DNA of 9,307 bases. Source: JAZQNF01 sp045641505. GTDB lineage: Bacteria > Bacillota > Clostridia > Lachnospirales > Bianqueaceae. Below the pieces are notes generated by a model. The model saw only the letters and a list, made by a program, of their open reading frames with translations. It was not told where the DNA came from and did no database searches. Both the position numbers and the translations under genes were made by a program. The DNA lies in the NCBI GenBank assembly GCA_045641505.1, contig JAZUHB010000106.1:1-9307 (forward strand), written 5' to 3'. The stretch's first letter is position 1; the number at the start of each line of letters is the position of its first letter. Shown piece after piece: positions 6,740 to 9,307 of this stretch.

Positions 6740-6820
6740 CGGCGTCTTGGAAGGACGCAAATCCGCACCCGTGCCTGTTTTAGTGCGAAACGCCGGCGCG
6801 GGGAGGGAAAAAACTAAAAC
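6740..6820 (+). promoter_or_regulatory. Structured 5' leader of rpsB, candidate S2 autoregulatory site
   Basis: The untranslated leader is about 95 bases long. CGGCGT (6740-6745) can pair over a distance with ACGCCG (6790-6795), enclosing a second stem CGCAC (6764-6768)/GTGCG (6783-6787). The first arm can instead form a local hairpin, GCGTC (6742-6746)/GACGC (6754-6758), that excludes the long-range stem. Ribosomal protein S2 represses its own operon through a leader structure in some bacteria. Whether this leader does so is inference from these pairings. Confidence 0.4.
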
Positions 6821-6835
6821 GGAGGTTGTACTACA

Positions 6836-7576
6836 ATGAGTGTTATTTCCATGAAGCAGCTGCTCGAGGCCGGTGTCCATTTCGGACATCAGACCCGCCG
6901 CTGGAACCCCAAGATGGCGCCTTACATCTTCACCGAGCGTAACGGCATCCACATCATCGACCTGCAGAAGACCAGCAAGAAGGCTGACGAGGCGTACGCC
7001 GCGGTCAAGTCCATCGCTGCCGACGGCGGCAAGGTCCTGTTCGTGGGCACCAAGAAGCAGGCGCAGGAGACCATGCAGGAAGAGGCCGAGCGCTGCGGTA
7101 TGTACTATGTGAACAACCGCTGGCTGGGCGGCATGCTGACCAACTTCAAGACCATCAAGAGCCGTCTTGCCCGCATGAAGGCCCTCGAGACCATGGAAGA
7201 GGACGGCACCTTCGATGTGCTGCCCAAGAAGGAAGTCATCATCCTGAAGGGTGAGCTCGAGAAGCTGCAGAAGAACCTGAACGGCATCCGCGACATGGAC
7301 AAGCTGCCTGATCTGATGTTCGTCATCGATCCTCACAAGGAGCACATCGCCATCCAGGAAGCCCACATCCTCGGCATTCCGATCGTCGGCATCGCCGATA
7401 CCAACTGCGATCCCGATGAGATGGACTACATCATCCCCGGCAACGACGACGCCATCCGTGCCGTCAAGCTGATCGCTTCCATGGTGGCTGACGCCGTCAT
7501 CGAGGCCAACCAGGGCGAGCAGAACAACGACGCTCCTTCCACTGTCGAGAACGTTCAGGAAGCTACGGAGGAATAA
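6836..7576 (+). CDS. rpsB: 30S ribosomal protein S2
   Basis: The 246-residue product is full length for bacterial S2 and colinear with the family. It starts with MSVISMKQLLEAGVHFGHQT and carries WNPKM, FVGTKKQAQ, NNRWLGGMLTNF, LPDLMFVIDPHKE and GIPIVGIADTNCDPD. S2 joins the small subunit late, bridging head and body near S1 or the mRNA exit. The C-terminal tail is short, acidic and Gln/Asn-rich, as is common. GGAGG at 6821-6825 precedes the ATG by 10 bases. Codon choice is noticeably biased (AAG, GAG, ATC, CGT/CGC), as expected for a highly expressed gene. The last codons double as the ribosome binding site of tsf, which starts 3 bases after the stop, so the two proteins are translationally linked. 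Confidence 0.99.
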   Translation: MSVISMKQLLEAGVHFGHQTRRWNPKMAPYIFTERNGIHIIDLQKTSKKADEAYAAVKSIAADGGKVLFVGTKKQAQETMQEEAERCGMYYVNNRWLGGMLTNFKTIKSRLARMKALETMEEDGTFDVLPKKEVIILKGELEKLQKNLNGIRDMDKLPDLMFVIDPHKEHIAIQEAHILGIPIVGIADTNCDPDEMDYIIPGNDDAIRAVKLIASMVADAVIEANQGEQNNDAPSTVENVQEATEE

Positions 7577-7579
7577 AAA

Positions 7580-8515
7580 ATGGCTGAAATCACCGCTAAA
7601 ATGGTCAAAGACCTGCGCGACATGACCGGCGCGGGCATGATGGACTGCAAGAAGGCGCTCGGCGCCACCAACGGCGACATGGACGCCGCCGTCGAAGAGC
7701 TCCGCAAGAACGGCCTTGCCAAGGCCGCGAAGAAGGCCGGCCGCGTGGCCGCCGAAGGTCTGGTCGCCATCAAGGTGAGCGACGACTGCAAGACCGCCGC
7801 CATGGTCGAGGTCAACTCCGAGACCGACTTCTGCGCCAAGGGCGAGAAGTTCGTCAGCTACGTGGACAGCGTTGCCAAGCAGGCCCTGGCCACCGACGCC
7901 GCCGACATGGATGCTTTCATGAACGAAGCCTGGCTCGAGGATCCCACCCAGACCGTGAAGGACGTGCTCGTCCAGAAGGTCTCCGTCATCTCCGAGAACC
8001 TGCAGATCCGCCGCTTCGTCAAGATGAACACCACCGGTTACCTGGGCTACTACCTGCATCACGACGACCGCAAGTGCGCGCTGATCGAGATCGAGTGCGC
8101 CAACGTGACCGACGAGGTCAAGGCCATGGTCCGCAACCTGGGCATGCAGATCGTTTCCCTGCGCCCCGAGTTCCTGAACGACAGCGAAGTGCCCGCTGAG
8201 TTCAAGGCCAAGGAGACCGAGATTATCCTCGAGAACGCCCGTCAGGACGAGTCCTTCGCCAAGAAGCCCGAAATGGTCCAGAACAAGATCGTTGAAGGCC
8301 GTCTGCAGAAGGAACTGAAGGAGATCTGCCTGATGGATCAGCCCTTCTTCATGGACGCCGAAGGCAAGAGCGTCGAAGCTTACGTGAAGTCCGTGGCCAA
8401 GGAAGCCGGCTGCGACATCGCCGTGAAGCGCTTCGTCCGCTACGAAGTCGGTGAGGGCATCGAGAAGAAGGAAGAGAACTTCGCTGACGAAGTCGCGAAG
8501 CAGATGGGTAAATAA
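7580..8515 (+). CDS. tsf: Elongation factor Ts
   Basis: EF-Ts exchanges GDP for GTP on EF-Tu. The 311-residue product has the N-terminal UBA-like domain (about 2-50, with LRDMTGAGMMDCKKAL), the EF-Tu-contacting TDF motif (82-84) in NSETDFCAKGEKF, and two dimerisation subdomains to about 290. The ATG follows the rpsB stop by 3 bases, and its GGAGGA (7567-7572) lies within the last rpsB codons. An oddity is at residues 158-170. Bacterial EF-Ts proteins usually have a Y-x-H-x-G-G-R-I-G-V-L-V-E-like stretch there, but this one reads YLHHDDRKCALIE. The flanking sequence (SENLQIRRF before, NLGMQIVSLRPEFL after) aligns normally and the frame is intact, so this is divergence rather than an error. A strong terminator follows. 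Confidence 0.98.
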   Translation: MAEITAKMVKDLRDMTGAGMMDCKKALGATNGDMDAAVEELRKNGLAKAAKKAGRVAAEGLVAIKVSDDCKTAAMVEVNSETDFCAKGEKFVSYVDSVAKQALATDAADMDAFMNEAWLEDPTQTVKDVLVQKVSVISENLQIRRFVKMNTTGYLGYYLHHDDRKCALIEIECANVTDEVKAMVRNLGMQIVSLRPEFLNDSEVPAEFKAKETEIILENARQDESFAKKPEMVQNKIVEGRLQKELKEICLMDQPFFMDAEGKSVEAYVKSVAKEAGCDIAVKRFVRYEVGEGIEKKEENFADEVAKQMGK

Positions 8516-8526
8516 GTTTTCAACCG

Positions 8527-8559
8527 AAAGCCGCCGCGAGAAATCGGGGCGGCTTTTTT
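8527..8559 (+). terminator. Intrinsic terminator of rpsB-tsf
   Basis: AAAGCCGCC (8527-8535) pairs with GGCGGCTTT (8548-8556). The stem continues, after one G-G mismatch, as CGA/TCG closed by a GAAA tetraloop (8540-8543). Six T residues (8554-8559) follow the GC stem. It begins 12 bases after the tsf stop and should separate rpsB-tsf from pyrH. Confidence 0.93.
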
Positions 8560-8595
8560 GCGCGCTTTTCCCGGGCGGGGAGTTGCCTCTTACAC

Positions 8596-8624
8596 TTGTC
8601 AGGTCCGGAAAAGTATGGTAAAAT
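8596..8624 (+). promoter_or_regulatory. Extended -10 promoter of pyrH
   Basis: TTGTCA (8596-8601) and TAAAAT (8619-8624) are spaced by 17 bases, and TGG directly precedes the -10 box. Transcription should begin near 8631, about 26 bases before the pyrH ATG. Its layout is the same as that of the rpsB promoter. Confidence 0.8.
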
Positions 8625-8656
8625 AATGCAAGTATATGAGGTTTCCCGGAGGTCAT

Positions 8657-9307
8657 ATGTATAAGCGCATCATGTTGAAACTGAGCGGGGAGGCGCTTTC
8701 CGGTGAGAAGGGCTACGGCCTGGACCAGGAAAGCGTGCGAGCCGTCGGAGAAGAGGTCAGAAAAGTAACGGAAGCGGGCGCAGAGCTCTGCGTGGTCATC
8801 GGCGGCGGCAATTTCTGGCGCGGCCGCACCGGCACCGAGATCGACCGGACCAAGTCCGATCAGATCGGAATGCTGGCCACCGTAATGAACTGCGTCTACG
8901 TCGCGGAGATCTTCCGCGGCATGGGCATGCCGGCCGAGGTCTACTCTTCCTTCGAGGTGGGTCCGGTGACGAAGCTCTTCAAGAAAGAGGACGCCGTGGC
9001 GGATCTCGAGGCGGGCAAGATCGTCTTCTGCGCCGGCGGAACGGGCCATCCGTTCTTCTCCACCGACATGGGCACCATGCTCCGCGCCAACGAGCTCGAC
9101 TGCGAGATCGTGCTGATGGCCAAAAACGTCGACGGCGTCTATGACAAGGATCCGAGCAAGTTCGCCGACGCCGTGAAATTCGACTCCATGACCTACCAGG
9201 AGATCCTGGACAGAAACCTGAAGGTGATCGACCTGACCGCCACCGCCCTGGACAAGGAGCCCTTTGTACCGATGATGATCTTTGGTCTGAATGAAAAGAA
9301 CAGCATT
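8657..9307 (+). CDS. pyrH: UMP kinase (uridylate kinase), C-terminus cut by the window edge
   Basis: PyrH phosphorylates UMP to UDP with ATP as a hexameric amino-acid-kinase-fold enzyme in pyrimidine nucleotide synthesis. The 217 visible residues are most of the usual 230-240. Seen are KLSGEAL (8-14), the GGGNFWRG loop (49-56), SDQIGMLATVMN (68-79), GGTGHPFFSTD (127-137), AKNVDGVYDKDP (155-166) and DLTATALD (192-199). The His in GHPFFSTD replaces the Asn of many bacterial UMP kinases, a variant I associate with Lachnospiraceae-type sequences. The start is fixed by the canonical MYKRIMLKLSGEA opening and by GGAGG (8648-8652), though the spacing is short at 4 bases. The order rpsB-tsf-pyrH is conserved across most bacteria and is usually followed by frr, which would lie beyond the right edge. 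Here pyrH is separated from tsf by a terminator and its own promoter. Confidence 0.97.
   Translation, partial: MYKRIMLKLSGEALSGEKGYGLDQESVRAVGEEVRKVTEAGAELCVVIGGGNFWRGRTGTEIDRTKSDQIGMLATVMNCVYVAEIFRGMGMPAEVYSSFEVGPVTKLFKKEDAVADLEAGKIVFCAGGTGHPFFSTDMGTMLRANELDCEIVLMAKNVDGVYDKDPSKFADAVKFDSMTYQEILDRNLKVIDLTATALDKEPFVPMMIFGLNEKNSI

Noticed and set aside
6443..9049. Open reading frame of 868 codons on the minus strand opposite the end of the sigma gene, rpsB, tsf and part of pyrH
   Set aside because: It spans several plus-strand genes, a terminator and two promoters, and its Leu/His/Asp/Val-rich content mirrors the codon use of the sense genes. It is a shadow frame.
8657..9307. UMP kinase GHPFF in place of GNPFF as an active-site anomaly
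   Set aside because: I recall this His variant as normal in Lachnospiraceae-type UMP kinases, so it is better used as a taxonomic hint than as an oddity.
1..9307. CRISPR arrays, tRNA or rRNA genes, insertion sequences, toxin-antitoxin or defence loci
   Set aside because: I saw no regularly spaced direct repeats, no tRNA or rRNA signatures, no transposase motifs and no small paired genes. All sizeable coding regions are accounted for by the listed genes.

Overview
This window looks like ordinary chromosome from a GC-rich member of the Clostridia (Firmicutes), probably in or near Lachnospiraceae. The evidence is the gene order, strong AGGAGG-type ribosome binding sites, three tetracysteine zinc ribbons on topoisomerase I, an M13 peptidase start (QYVNGEW) and a DUF3846 protein of kinds common in gut Clostridia, and a UMP kinase with the GHPFFSTD variant that I associate with Lachnospiraceae. 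Genus cannot be assigned from the sequence alone.

Left block, minus strand (1-2439). Read from right to left it holds comM/yifB (a Mg-chelatase-like AAA+ ATPase), then after 24 bases a small acidic DUF3846 protein, then the start of an M13-family metallopeptidase that has its own clear promoter and runs off the left edge. comM is divergent from dprA across a 184-base intergenic region. That region carries a good dprA promoter and an 18-base inverted repeat.

Right block, plus strand (2624-9307). dprA (DNA-processing protein of transformation) and topA (topoisomerase I) are 18 bases apart and likely form one operon. After a 132-base spacer rich in GGGAC/GTCCC inverted repeats comes a 254-residue sigma factor of the FliA/SigD/WhiG type. 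rpsB (ribosomal protein S2) follows from its own extended -10 promoter with a leader of about 95 bases, then tsf (EF-Ts) 3 bases later and a strong intrinsic terminator. pyrH (UMP kinase) has a separate promoter and is cut by the right edge.

The most informative feature is the layout. In Bacillus subtilis, and in many motile Clostridia, the dprA-topA and rpsB-tsf-pyrH blocks are separated by codY and the large flagellar/chemotaxis operon that ends near sigD. Here only one sigma-28-like gene lies between topA and rpsB, as if the motility operon had been lost or moved and its sigma factor kept. Smaller oddities are a comM N-domain lacking the usual NLAPAD segment, a DprA without most of its N-terminal SAM/HhH region, and an EF-Ts whose HGGGRIGVLVE-type core motif is replaced. 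I found no CRISPR array, tRNA, rRNA, insertion sequence or defence system. The very long antisense reading frames are by-products of GC-rich codon use.
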